This document shows, piece by piece, positions 1 to 6,013 of a stretch of DNA of 6,624 bases. The position numbers and the translations under genes are program-made. This DNA comes from JANYJZ01 sp964523395 (lineage in GTDB: Bacteria; Bacteroidota; Ignavibacteria; UBA10030; SZUA-254). The stretch's first letter is position 1. The number at the start of each line of letters is the position of its first letter. Where the stretch lies: the NCBI GenBank assembly GCA_964523395.1, contig CAZFXS010000026.1, forward strand, positions 1 through 6,624. Direction: 5' to 3'. The notes below the pieces were generated by a model. That model saw only the letters and a program-made list of their open reading frames with translations. It was not told where the DNA came from and did no database searches.

Positions 1-85
1 TTAAACCGTAGCGGCTAGTTGCTTTGCGCTGGCACAGCAGAACGTGAGAATTGCGAATGATAATACCGACGGCAGCTTGAATCAT
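1..85 (-). CDS. MutT-like Nudix hydrolase, N-terminal fragment (runs off the window)
   Basis: This minus-strand frame starts at ATG 85-83 and stays open to the window edge, giving 28 codons. It contains IIIRNSHVLLCQRK followed by a Tyr-Gly pair, which matches the first two strands of MutT-type Nudix proteins just before their WEFPGGK segment. Family members typically hydrolyse oxidised or non-canonical nucleoside triphosphates such as 8-oxo-dGTP in the cytoplasm. The Nudix box itself (GX5EX7REUXEEXGU) lies outside the window, so catalytic competence and substrate cannot be judged. An in-frame ATG at 100-98 would add five residues. I prefer 85 because the conserved strand begins right after it. 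Neither start has a recognisable Shine-Dalgarno sequence. The gene is divergent from thyX. The fragment is short, so the family call rests on pattern recognition alone. Confidence 0.72.
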   Translation of the reverse strand, partial: MIQAAVGIIIRNSHVLLCQRKATSRYGL

Positions 86-131
86 AAGAAAAAGATACAT
101 AAAGCGGTAAGGAAAAACAAAGGAAAAAACT

Positions 132-202
132 TTCACTTGAAATAATGGATATTATGGAAATTACAAATGCATATTTCAATTATTCCAATAATTTCCAGTG
201 AA
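132..202. repeat. Inverted pair of a 30-bp motif upstream of thyX
   Basis: The arms are 132-161 (plus sense) and 173-202 (minus sense), separated by 11 bp. Read in the same direction, 23 of 30 positions agree, and both arms begin TTCACT. Each arm also contains its own small palindrome: ATAAT/ATTAT around 143-155 in the left arm, and AATTATT (178-184) with AATAATT (187-193) in the right arm. A third copy lies downstream of thyX at 1163-1192. The pair fills most of the 177-bp Nudix-thyX gap, which otherwise holds only low-complexity A-rich sequence and no confident promoter. It may be a dispersed intergenic repeat or a leader or terminator structure; the sequence alone does not decide. Confidence 0.7.
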
Positions 203-262
203 TATTTTGGTATTTTTCCTCCGTTATCTGTACATTATTGCGCATTCATTTTAAGAGAGATC

Positions 263-1141
263 ATGGCTCACGCAACAAATCCGCAAGCGGAAGAAATTCT
301 GGACAAAGAATTCAAATGCCTTAACGCTGGCTTCGTCCGGCTCATCGATTATATGGGAGGAGACGAGTCGATCGTGCAGGCGGCTCGTGTCTCGTATGGC
401 AAAGGAACTAAATCGGTCAACGAGGACCGCGGCCTCATCCGTTATCTTATGCGTCATCTTCATACAACGCCGTTCGAAATGGTGGAACTGAAGTTTCATG
501 TCAAGCTTCCGATCTTTGTCGCGCGTCAATGGATCCGTCACCGTACCGCGAACGTTAATGAATATTCCGGCCGTTACTCTGTGATGAAAGACGAGTTTTA
601 TGTGCCGGAACATCAGGCGATTCATTATCAGAATTTGAAGAATAAACAGGGAAGGCGTGAAGAAAACGTACCTGCTGAGCTTCGCCAAAAAGTGCTTGAG
701 ATTCTCACCTCTTCCCAACAGCAAATGTACAAAGAGTATGAGGGAATGTTGGAATCGGATATCGCACGCGAACTTGCACGCATCAATCTACCACTCTCAT
801 TGTATACCGAGTGGTACTGGAAAATCGATTTGCATAATCTTTTTCATTTCCTTCGCCTGAGAATAGATCCGCATGCCCAATATGAAATCCGCGTGTACGG
901 CGAAGCGATGGCTGAGATAACGAAGAAGGTCGCCCCAATGGCGTGGGAAGCATTCGAAGATTACATTCTGAAAAGCGAAAAATTTTCCCGACTTGAACTC
1001 AACGTCCTCGCCGAACATCTGAACACGGACTTGATGACGCAAGAATATCTGGAATCCAAAGGGTTGGGTAAACGAGAGGCTGAGGAATTTTTGGAAAAAC
1101 TTAAGAACCTAAAGATTATCGAACACACTCACAGCAAATAA
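263..1141 (+). CDS. thyX: FAD-dependent thymidylate synthase ThyX
   Basis: ThyX makes dTMP from dUMP using methylenetetrahydrofolate as carbon donor and reduced FAD (via NADPH) as hydride carrier. It acts as a cytoplasmic homotetramer and replaces ThyA where that is absent. The 292-residue product carries HTTPFE at residues 67-72 and the signature RHRX7S at 92-102 (RHRTANVNEYS, followed by GRY), which contributes to FAD and dUMP binding. A conserved HAQYEIR segment lies at 204-210, after an aromatic-rich helix at about 209-230 of the unrefined frame (177-198 here). The length fits the longer ThyX forms; the last 60 or so residues form a charged helical tail. I chose ATG 263 because AAGAGAGA stands just upstream and the protein then starts like its relatives. 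The frame is open to ATG 167, but the 32 extra residues would be translated from the inverted repeat. The gene stands alone: divergent from the Nudix gene and convergent with arfB. Confidence 0.96.
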   Translation: MAHATNPQAEEILDKEFKCLNAGFVRLIDYMGGDESIVQAARVSYGKGTKSVNEDRGLIRYLMRHLHTTPFEMVELKFHVKLPIFVARQWIRHRTANVNEYSGRYSVMKDEFYVPEHQAIHYQNLKNKQGRREENVPAELRQKVLEILTSSQQQMYKEYEGMLESDIARELARINLPLSLYTEWYWKIDLHNLFHFLRLRIDPHAQYEIRVYGEAMAEITKKVAPMAWEAFEDYILKSEKFSRLELNVLAEHLNTDLMTQEYLESKGLGKREAEEFLEKLKNLKIIEHTHSK

Positions 1142-1162
1142 ATGGATGACCGTACAAACATC

Positions 1163-1192
1163 ATTGCCATTATTTCCATAATGTCAAGTGAA
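1163..1192 (-). repeat. Third copy of the 30-bp motif, in the thyX-arfB gap
   Basis: Read on the minus strand this 30-bp stretch begins TTCACTTGA. It matches the 132-161 copy at 25 of 30 positions and the 173-202 copy at 24 of 30. It contains a stem CATTAT (1168-1173) / ATAATG (1178-1183) with a TTCC loop. It nearly fills the 53-bp gap between the convergent stops of thyX and arfB, so it may serve as a weak bidirectional terminator, although it is AT-rich and lacks a T-tract. With the 132-161 copy it forms an inverted repeat bracketing thyX. Confidence 0.7.
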
Positions 1193-1194
1193 TA

Positions 1195-1620
1195 CTACAT
1201 CCCTGAATCTTGACGTAACTGCTTTATCTTTCCTCGCCTCTTTTTATCATCTAATCTTTTTTGTTTTGCCGCCGGAGTAGTTTTTGTTTTGATCCTTTTC
1301 TTTCTTGGTTTCAAGGCTGCTTGTAGTAACGCAACGAGTTTTCGAGCAGCAGCCTCCCGGTTTTTCCACTGACTTCTTGATTCCTGCGAAATGACCCGAA
1401 GTTTCCCTTCCGCATCGATCTTCGATGTGAGATGGTGGAGAATAGTTCTACGTGCTTCATCCGTCAGGCTTGGTGAATGACGGACATCGAAGAGCAGCTC
1501 AACTTTCGTTTCCACCTTGTTCACATTTTGACCGCCATGCCCGCCGCTGCGCGCGAAACGGTATTCCAGCTCCGATAACGGTATTGAAATATTGTGGTTA
1601 ATATATATTTTGTCCTGCAT
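1195..1620 (-). CDS. arfB: Alternative ribosome-rescue factor ArfB (YaeJ-type peptidyl-tRNA hydrolase)
   Basis: ArfB frees ribosomes stalled on mRNAs without a stop codon: its tail enters the empty mRNA channel and its GGQ motif hydrolyses the peptidyl-tRNA. The 141-residue product has the class-I release-factor catalytic domain at about 1-105, with SGGHGGQNVNKV at residues 25-36 and GGQ at 29-31. A strongly basic tail follows from about 104 to 137 (KPRKKRIKTK and KQKRLDDKKRRGK), as expected for the mRNA-channel anchor. The length is close to that of E. coli ArfB (140 residues), and there is no codon-recognition domain, which excludes RF1 or RF2. The start at ATG 1620 gives the usual short N-terminus, but no Shine-Dalgarno sequence precedes it. 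An inverted repeat abuts the start codon. The gene is divergent from mfd and convergent with thyX, so it is probably monocistronic. Confidence 0.94.
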   Translation of the reverse strand: MQDKIYINHNISIPLSELEYRFARSGGHGGQNVNKVETKVELLFDVRHSPSLTDEARRTILHHLTSKIDAEGKLRVISQESRSQWKNREAAARKLVALLQAALKPRKKRIKTKTTPAAKQKRLDDKKRRGKIKQLRQDSGM

Positions 1621-1668
1621 ACTACGGGAATATATGAAAATATCCGATATGACTGGATTCCATGTAGT
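1621..1668 (-). other. Inverted repeat abutting the arfB start codon
   Basis: ACTAC (1621-1625) pairs with GTAGT (1664-1668), and GGAAT (1627-1631) pairs with ATTCC (1657-1661), giving ten pairs around a small asymmetric internal loop. In the arfB transcript the stem would end at the base next to the ATG, where it could limit ribosome access. The enclosed sequence is AT-rich. Whether it lies within the transcript is unknown because no start site could be assigned. Confidence 0.35.
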
Positions 1669-1710
1669 GCCTCGGTTGGCTATATCCCTCTTTTTTTTGT
1701 AGTTTGCATA

Positions 1711-1752
1711 ACCCTGACTACGAAAACTTCCTAACGGCTTCGTGGTTGGGGT
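1711..1752 (+). other. Predicted 14-bp RNA stem-loop upstream of mfd
   Basis: ACCCTGACTACGAA (1711-1724) pairs with TTCGTGGTTGGGGT (1739-1752) over all 14 positions, with three G-U wobbles and a 14-nt loop. The wobbles exist only on the plus strand; the minus-strand RNA would have A-C mismatches at those places. This favours a structure in a plus-strand RNA, most simply the mfd leader. A GATAAT element at 1771-1776 could be a -10 box, but it has no good -35 and would place the hairpin outside the transcript. An eight-T run lies upstream at 1691-1698. Confidence 0.4.
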
Positions 1753-1792
1753 GGAGTGTTTTCTGTAAGGGATAATAAAGCTCCCTTGAGAT

Positions 1793-1813
1793 GAGATTTG
1801 GGATTTGAGGTTT
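1793..1813. repeat. Heptamer array just before mfd
   Basis: Three consecutive 7-bp units, GAGATTT, GGGATTT and GAGGTTT, end 14 bp before the mfd start codon. A decayed fourth unit may follow at 1814-1820. On the opposite strand they read AAACCTC, AAATCCC and AAATCTC, which resembles the AACATCC-type units inside mfd. The array also creates the in-frame TTG at 1798, which is unlikely to be a start. Confidence 0.6.
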
Positions 1814-1827
1814 GGATAAAAAAGAGC

Positions 1828-4800
1828 ATGGATAAAATCAAAAATATCATATTTGGTACAAAGGAATTTTCTGAGTTCACAGAGAAAATTCCACTTCTTA
1901 CATCAAACAGCCCTCTCTACATTCACGGGGCTGCAGGTTCGCTTATTTCATTCGTTGCTGTGCGGGTATTCGAACGCACCCAACGCCATCTGCTCGTGAT
2001 CGCATCCGATGAAGAGAGAGCAGAACAATTGAGAGACGACTGCGCGTTGTTGGTTGGCGAACATGCTGTCAGGCTTTTTGGCGCACGCCCTACACATCAA
2101 ACACAGGCGCTGGATGTCACTGCGTCATTAACACAAAGTGAAACGTTGAAAGCGTTGCATGATCACGACACACAGCTCGTTGTGGCGTCGCCGAAATCGA
2201 TTGTCGAAGCCGTTCCTTCTCCGAAAAGGTTTTGCTCAGCAATAATCGAGTTGCAATCCGGAGGAGAATTTCCATTTCAGCAATTGATTGACCGTTTGGC
2301 AGAGCTTGGATTTGAGCGGAAGGATTTTGTCGAAGGCTACGGCGACTTCGCCGTACGCGGAGGTATTTTGGATGTCTTTCCGTATATCGGTGAAAATCCT
2401 GTCCGATGTGAATTTTGGGGCGATACGATTGAATCGATCCGTGAGTTTGACGCGCTGTCTCAACGATCGATACGGACGCTCAAAGCCGCGTCGATTATTC
2501 CCTCGCTTTCTTCCGATATTGAAACAAATGAAGGGACACCAACCTCCTCATTGTTTGAATATCTCCATCACGATTCGATTATTCTACTTGATGAACCGTC
2601 GCTGATTGAACAAGAAATCACTGAACTGCATAAAGAAGGGGTGCCTGGCTTATTTTCATATGAAGAGTTCGTTAAATACGTGGAAGGCTTTCCCCGCGTT
2701 CTTATCCAAAAACTTAAAGCAATGCAACCCGAAACCGCTATCGATTTATTATCGATAGCGCAGCCATCGTTTAACGGCAGCGTCAGTGCGTTGGTGCAAC
2801 AGTTACAGAAGTTGACGGTTGACGGTTATACAATTGTGCTTGCGTCGGATACAAAAGAAGAATCAAAACGATTAGAGGACCTCGTCGAGGAAGTTATCAC
2901 ACAGCCGGAAGAACGGGTCGAATCGAACATCCAATATCGAACATCCAATATCAAAGTTCAAAATGGTTTTGCTGAGAATGACGAAATCGATCCCCATACG
3001 AATGAAATTGCGGTACAATACTCCACCGGAAGTGTTCACGCCGGGTTTGTTTATCCATCGGCTAAGCTTGCCGTCTTCACAGAACATGAAATTTTTGGCA
3101 GGTTAAAACGCCGCGGAACGGGAAGGAAGAAACGATTCAAAGGGTTTACACAACGGGAGCTTCACCAGTTGAAATACGGCGATGCGGTTGTTCACGTCGA
3201 TCATGGCATCGGCACATTTGCCGGGCTGAAAAAAATCAAAGTCGGAGACGTAGAGCAGGATGTCGTAAAGCTCTTGTTCCTTGAGAACGACATCTTGTAT
3301 GTCAATCTCAATTACGTCAACCGTGTTCAAAAGTATTCATCGAGTGAAGGACACACGCCGGCGCTCAGCAAGCTCGGCAGTGCGGATTGGGAGCGTATCA
3401 AGTCGCGTGCGAAAAAACGCATCAAAGATATCGCAAGAGAACTGATCGCTCTTTACGCGCTAAGAAAGAAAGAGCGGGGCTTCGCCTTTGCGCCCGATTC
3501 ACATTGGCAAAAAGAGCTTGAAGCCTCGTTCATGTATGAAGATACGCCCGACCAGGCGCGCTCGACGCTTGAGGTAAAACAGGACATGGAATCCTCTTCG
3601 CCGATGGACCGGTTAATCTGCGGTGACGTCGGGTTCGGGAAAACCGAGGTTGCGCTCCGTGCTGCCTTCAAAGCGGTGCTCAGCGGAAAACAGGTCGCTG
3701 TGCTCGTGCCGACGACAATTCTTGCTCTCCAGCATTATAATACGTTCCGCGACCGCCTCGCTAAATACTCCGTTCGCGTCGATGTCCTGAACCGGTTTCG
3801 TTCTGCAAAAGACCAAAAGCAAATTGCCGAAGGTTTGAAAGCAGGGACCGTCGATATCGTTATCGGAACCCACCGCTTGCTTTCCAAAGATATCGGTTTC
3901 AAAGATGTGGGATTATTGATTATCGATGAAGAGCACAGGTTCGGCGTTACAGCGAAAGAAAAGCTTCGCCAGTTCAAAGCTACCGTTGATACATTGACGC
4001 TGACGGCAACACCTATCCCGAGAACACTCCACTTTTCACTCATCGGCGCGCGCGATCTTTCCATTATCGCCACACCCCCTAGAAACCGTTTGCCGATCCA
4101 GACGGAAATCGTTCCGGCTGATCCGCGGGGAAGGAAAGCGGAGTGGCAAATTGTGCGCGAAGCGATAATCGCGGAGCTTCGCCGTGGCGGACAGATATAT
4201 GTTGTCCATGACCGCGTTCAGAATATCGATGCTATCGCAGACCAGGTCCGATCGCACGTCCCGGAAGCACGCGTGCATGTCGCCCACGGACAAATGGCGG
4301 GACATGAGCTCGAGAAAACAATGGTTGATTTTCTTGAGAAGAAATACGATGTGCTTGTCTGTACGAAAATTATCGAATCCGGTCTGGATATTCCGAACGC
4401 AAACACGATTATTGTCAACCGGGCGGACAGGTTCGGCATGGCAGAGCTCTATCAACTGCGCGGACGCGTCGGGCGTTCGAACGTCCAGGCATACGCGTAT
4501 CTTCTTACGCCGCCGCTGAGCGTCCTGCCGAAGCATTCGTTGAAACGGCTGCAGGCGATTGAAGAATTTACGGAACTTGGTTCCGGTTTCAATCTCGCGA
4601 TGCGTGACCTTGAAATCCGCGGCGCGGGCAACCTGCTCGGTGCCGAACAGTCCGGTTTCATCATGGAGATGGGCTTCGAGATGTATGAACGCATCATGCG
4701 CGAAGCCGTCGACGAGCTGAAACAGCAGGAATTCAATGAGTTGTTTGATTCCCGGCGGCAAACATCCAACATCCAACATCCGGCGTTGGCTGAATGCGTC

Positions 4801-5274
4801 ATCGACACCGACATCGAAGCCTTCATCCCGAACATCTATATCGAGTCAGATGCAGAGCGGCTGGATATATACCGGCGTCTCTATAAAGCGCTGACAAACG
4901 AAGAGTTGAACACGTTGCATGAAGAGCTTCGCGACCGCTTCGGCGAGTATCCGGAAGAGGTGGAACATTTATTCGGTGTGATTGAATTGCGGCAGCGTGC
5001 CGCGCGTGCAGGCTTACCGAAAATTTCTTTGAAAGGCTCGCTGCTGACAATGACGTTACCCGATCAATCCTCCGTGCAATTTTACGGTACGGACGAAGCG
5101 CCGGATTCTCCGTTCCAGAAAATTATGGCCGTGGTTTCACGTTCCGATAAGAAGAGTGTCAAGTTGCAGCAGACGGGGAAGGAGTTGACGCTGCAGTGTA
5201 TGCTTCCTGCGAGCAACGACAGCAAAGAACGATTGTCGCAGGCGATGAAGAAGTTGGAGGAATTCCTGATGTAA
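1828..5274 (+). CDS. mfd: Transcription-repair coupling factor Mfd
   Basis: Mfd is an ATP-driven DNA translocase that pushes stalled RNA polymerase off damaged templates and recruits UvrA for nucleotide excision repair. The 1148-residue product equals the E. coli length. In order it shows: a UvrB-like N-terminal module with a degenerate P-loop (GAAGSL near 34-39) and GYGDFAVRGGILDVFP at 170-185; a CarD-like RNA polymerase-interaction domain at about 445-510 (YGDAVVHVDHGIGTFAGL); RecG-like helicase lobes with Walker A GDVGFGKTE at 599-607, DEEH at 700-703, TATPIPRT at 726-733, CTKIIESGLDIPNA at 845-858 and QLRGRVGR at 876-883; the TRG segment at 916-943; and the C-terminal autoinhibitory domain from about 995. 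I chose ATG 1828 over the TTG ten codons upstream, which lies in a repeat array. Two interdomain linkers carry in-frame heptamer repeats (about residues 367-378 and 979-985). All catalytic motifs are intact. Confidence 0.98.
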   Translation: MDKIKNIIFGTKEFSEFTEKIPLLTSNSPLYIHGAAGSLISFVAVRVFERTQRHLLVIASDEERAEQLRDDCALLVGEHAVRLFGARPTHQTQALDVTASLTQSETLKALHDHDTQLVVASPKSIVEAVPSPKRFCSAIIELQSGGEFPFQQLIDRLAELGFERKDFVEGYGDFAVRGGILDVFPYIGENPVRCEFWGDTIESIREFDALSQRSIRTLKAASIIPSLSSDIETNEGTPTSSLFEYLHHDSIILLDEPSLIEQEITELHKEGVPGLFSYEEFVKYVEGFPRVLIQKLKAMQPETAIDLLSIAQPSFNGSVSALVQQLQKLTVDGYTIVLASDTKEESKRLEDLVEEVITQPEERVESNIQYRTSNIKVQNGFAENDEIDPHTNEIAVQYSTGSVHAGFVYPSAKLAVFTEHEIFGRLKRRGTGRKKRFKGFTQRELHQLKYGDAVVHVDHGIGTFAGLKKIKVGDVEQDVVKLLFLENDILYVNLNYVNRVQKYSSSEGHTPALSKLGSADWERIKSRAKKRIKDIARELIALYALRKKERGFAFAPDSHWQKELEASFMYEDTPDQARSTLEVKQDMESSSPMDRLICGDVGFGKTEVALRAAFKAVLSGKQVAVLVPTTILALQHYNTFRDRLAKYSVRVDVLNRFRSAKDQKQIAEGLKAGTVDIVIGTHRLLSKDIGFKDVGLLIIDEEHRFGVTAKEKLRQFKATVDTLTLTATPIPRTLHFSLIGARDLSIIATPPRNRLPIQTEIVPADPRGRKAEWQIVREAIIAELRRGGQIYVVHDRVQNIDAIADQVRSHVPEARVHVAHGQMAGHELEKTMVDFLEKKYDVLVCTKIIESGLDIPNANTIIVNRADRFGMAELYQLRGRVGRSNVQAYAYLLTPPLSVLPKHSLKRLQAIEEFTELGSGFNLAMRDLEIRGAGNLLGAEQSGFIMEMGFEMYERIMREAVDELKQQEFNELFDSRRQTSNIQHPALAECVIDTDIEAFIPNIYIESDAERLDIYRRLYKALTNEELNTLHEELRDRFGEYPEEVEHLFGVIELRQRAARAGLPKISLKGSLLTMTLPDQSSVQFYGTDEAPDSPFQKIMAVVSRSDKKSVKLQQTGKELTLQCMLPASNDSKERLSQAMKKLEEFLM
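2736..2760. repeat. Perfect 10-bp inverted repeat inside mfd
   Basis: CGCTATCGAT (2736-2745) and ATCGATAGCG (2751-2760) are exact reverse complements separated by TTATT. The palindrome is translated within mfd (residues TAIDLLSIA, about 304-312) in the variable region before the RNA polymerase-interaction domain. A perfect stem this long with a 5-nt loop is uncommon by chance in a window of this size. Confidence 0.6.
2926..2960. repeat. In-frame heptamer array in mfd, linker 1
   Basis: The units read AACATCC, AATATCG, AACATCC, AATATCA and AAGTTCA. Within this, the 14-bp unit TCGAACATCCAATA occurs twice perfectly (2923-2936 and 2937-2950), followed by a decayed third unit to 2964. Three 14-bp units total 42 bp, so the mfd frame is kept. 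The array is translated as SNIQYRTSNIKVQN in the poorly conserved linker between the UvrB-like module and the polymerase-interaction domain. Confidence 0.75.
4761..4781. repeat. In-frame heptamer array in mfd, linker 2
   Basis: There are three perfect tandem copies of AACATCC. Their 21 bp equal seven codons, so the frame is preserved, and with the flanking bases they are translated as QTSNIQHP. The site is the linker between the TRG segment and the C-terminal domain, where length variation is tolerable. The unit is identical to one in the 2926-2960 array. Confidence 0.8.
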
Positions 5275-5276
5275 TG

Positions 5277-5299
5277 GTCGATCATCAGATCGACATTTT
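5277..5299 (+). terminator. Probable mfd terminator
   Basis: Three bases after the mfd stop, GTCGATC (5277-5283) and GATCGAC (5288-5294) form a 7-bp stem with an ATCA loop, followed by ATTTT. The T-tract is short, so termination may be weak. The position between convergent genes supports the call. Confidence 0.5.
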
Positions 5300-5312
5300 A
5301 AGTTGCTATGAT

Positions 5313-5330
5313 GACGGTTTGATAACCGTC
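5313..5330 (-). terminator. Stem-loop after the XRE regulator gene
   Basis: AACCGTC (5324-5330) and GACGGTT (5313-5319) form a perfect 7-bp stem with a 4-nt loop, two bases beyond the regulator's stop codon. No T-tract follows on the minus strand, so it may act with the neighbouring 5277-5294 stem, or only as a 3' end stabiliser. Confidence 0.4.
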
Positions 5331-5332
5331 TA

Positions 5333-5530
5333 CTACTCTGTATCCGCCTCAAAAATTTCTTCGATCTGTTTCCCGAAAAGCTTTGCTGCTTTGAATGCCA
5401 GCGAGAGGCTCGGCTCGTACTTCTCCGTCTCGATGGCGTTGATGGTCTGCCGCGAGACGGCAAGCTGTGCTGCGAGATCGGCTTGCGTCCATTTGCGCTC
5501 GGCGCGGAGAATGTGCAGGCGGCTTTTCAT
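5333..5530 (-). CDS. Small XRE-family (YozG-like) HTH transcriptional regulator
   Basis: This 65-residue protein is essentially one Cro/C1-type helix-turn-helix domain. TQADLAAQLAVSRQTINAIE at residues 15-34 spans the scaffold and recognition helices. It is followed by KYEPSLSLAFKAAKLFGKQI and an acidic end, the typical layout of small YozG-like regulators. ATG 5530 is chosen because its ATGA overlaps the TGA stop of the upstream membrane-protein gene and because family members begin close to the LR(A/E)ER segment. The open frame extends to 5590, but that part is read out of frame through the membrane gene. Translation is probably coupled to that gene. Such regulators commonly sit beside a small membrane protein and are thought to repress their own operon. 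Palindromes in the operon promoter are the obvious candidate operators. Target and signal are unknown. Confidence 0.9.
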   Translation of the reverse strand: MKSRLHILRAERKWTQADLAAQLAVSRQTINAIETEKYEPSLSLAFKAAKLFGKQIEEIFEADTE

Positions 5531-5925
5531 GCGTAGCGCCTGCGCGCAATCGTCAGCCCGAGAAAATAAAAGATCGGCAGGTAATACCACACGTGGCGGT
5601 AGCTCCAGTCTTCCGGCGCAAGCGGGACAGCAAGCTGCAGCAGGCCGAGAATCATAAGCAGTGTCATAACTAACGGGTAGGCTATGGCGAGTGCTTCGAG
5701 ATGAATCTTCCGCTCAAGCTCGTCAAGCGATTTGATGCCGCTTATGACACCGACAAGCGAGAACCCGAAAGCCGGTAGCGGCAGGAGCGCGAACAGAACG
5801 CGAACGGGCATGGGCCACTGAAGCTCCAGTGCGCCGCGAGCGACAAAGTACGTAACGACAAACAGGATGACAGAGAAGAGGAGATATTTTTCCAGCCGCC
5901 GGGGAGAAGCAGGTTGTGAAGCCAT
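5527..5925 (-). CDS. Four-helix membrane protein paired with the XRE regulator
   Basis: The 132-residue product has four predicted membrane segments at about 14-32, 41-63, 79-100 and 111-127, a short polar N-terminus and a basic end (ARRRYA). Between helices 2 and 3 lies SLDELERKIHLEALAIAY (66-83). This resembles the DELQRRIQLEALA-type motif of uncharacterised small membrane proteins that I recall next to small XRE regulators. There is no enzymatic motif and I do not assign a function; sensing or envelope stress is only a guess. The start at ATG 5925 is supported by AAAGGG at 5933-5938, seven bases upstream, one of the better ribosome-binding sites in the window. It is the first gene of a two-gene operon, and its TGA overlaps the regulator's ATG. 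It is read from the promoter at 5977-6005. Confidence 0.85.
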   Translation of the reverse strand: MASQPASPRRLEKYLLFSVILFVVTYFVARGALELQWPMPVRVLFALLPLPAFGFSLVGVISGIKSLDELERKIHLEALAIAYPLVMTLLMILGLLQLAVPLAPEDWSYRHVWYYLPIFYFLGLTIARRRYA

Positions 5926-5976
5926 AAAAGTACCCTTTCTTATGATATGATGAAATCATTGTAAATTCACCATAAT

Positions 5977-6005
5977 AATGTAAAGAATACTTTACTAAAA
6001 GTCAA
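5977..6005 (-). promoter_or_regulatory. Promoter of the membrane protein/XRE operon
   Basis: On the minus strand TTGACT (6005-6000) is followed after exactly 17 bp by TACATT (5982-5977), a good housekeeping-sigma arrangement (5/6 and 4/6 matches). Transcription would begin near 5970, giving a leader of about 45 nt with the ribosome-binding site at 5933-5938. The alternative TATTAT at 5977-5972 is too far from the -35. If the host uses a Bacteroidota-type sigma factor the match could be coincidental. Confidence 0.55.
5980..5995. promoter_or_regulatory. Candidate operator between the -35 and -10 boxes
   Basis: GTAAAG (5980-5985) and CTTTAC (5990-5995) form a perfect inverted repeat with a 4-bp spacer, in the promoter spacer and overlapping the -10. 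A dimeric HTH protein bound here would block RNA polymerase. A further CTTTACT lies at 6019-6025, matching CTTTACT at 5990-5996. Assignment to the adjacent XRE regulator is inference. Confidence 0.5.
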
Positions 6006-6013
6006 GTATACTT
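6004..6013. promoter_or_regulatory. Second candidate operator at the -35
   Basis: AAGTATACTT is a perfect 10-bp palindrome overlapping the end of the -35 hexamer. It shares the A/G-rich half-site style (AAGTA, compare AGTAAAG) of the 5980-5995 palindrome and could be a second binding site. Confidence 0.35.

Noticed and set aside
207..236. thyX promoter TTGGTA-N18-TACATT
   Set aside because: Both boxes match only 4 of 6 and the spacing is off the optimum. In AT-rich DNA this is expected by chance.
167..262. N-terminal extension of ThyX from ATG 167
   Set aside because: The 32 extra residues would be translated from the right arm of the inverted repeat and look unlike ThyX. ATG 263 has an AAGAGAGA just upstream and gives a normal N-terminus.
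132..1192. thyX as a transposon with terminal inverted repeats
   Set aside because: The 30-bp ends match only 25/30, no target duplication is visible at the outer ends, a third copy lies inside, and there is no transposase. Kept only as a weak cassette hypothesis.
1798..1827. TTG start of mfd ten codons upstream of ATG 1828
   Set aside because: The codons are the heptamer array read in frame. ATG 1828 is a better start and gives the usual Mfd N-terminus.
4036..4779. Long minus-strand open frame opposite mfd (247 codons)
   Set aside because: It lies wholly antisense to conserved helicase motifs of mfd, and its translation has no recognisable domain. It is a shadow frame.
5531..5590. Longer start for the XRE regulator at 5590
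   Set aside because: The added 20 residues are the membrane-protein gene read in another frame. The ATGA overlap at 5530 is the natural start.
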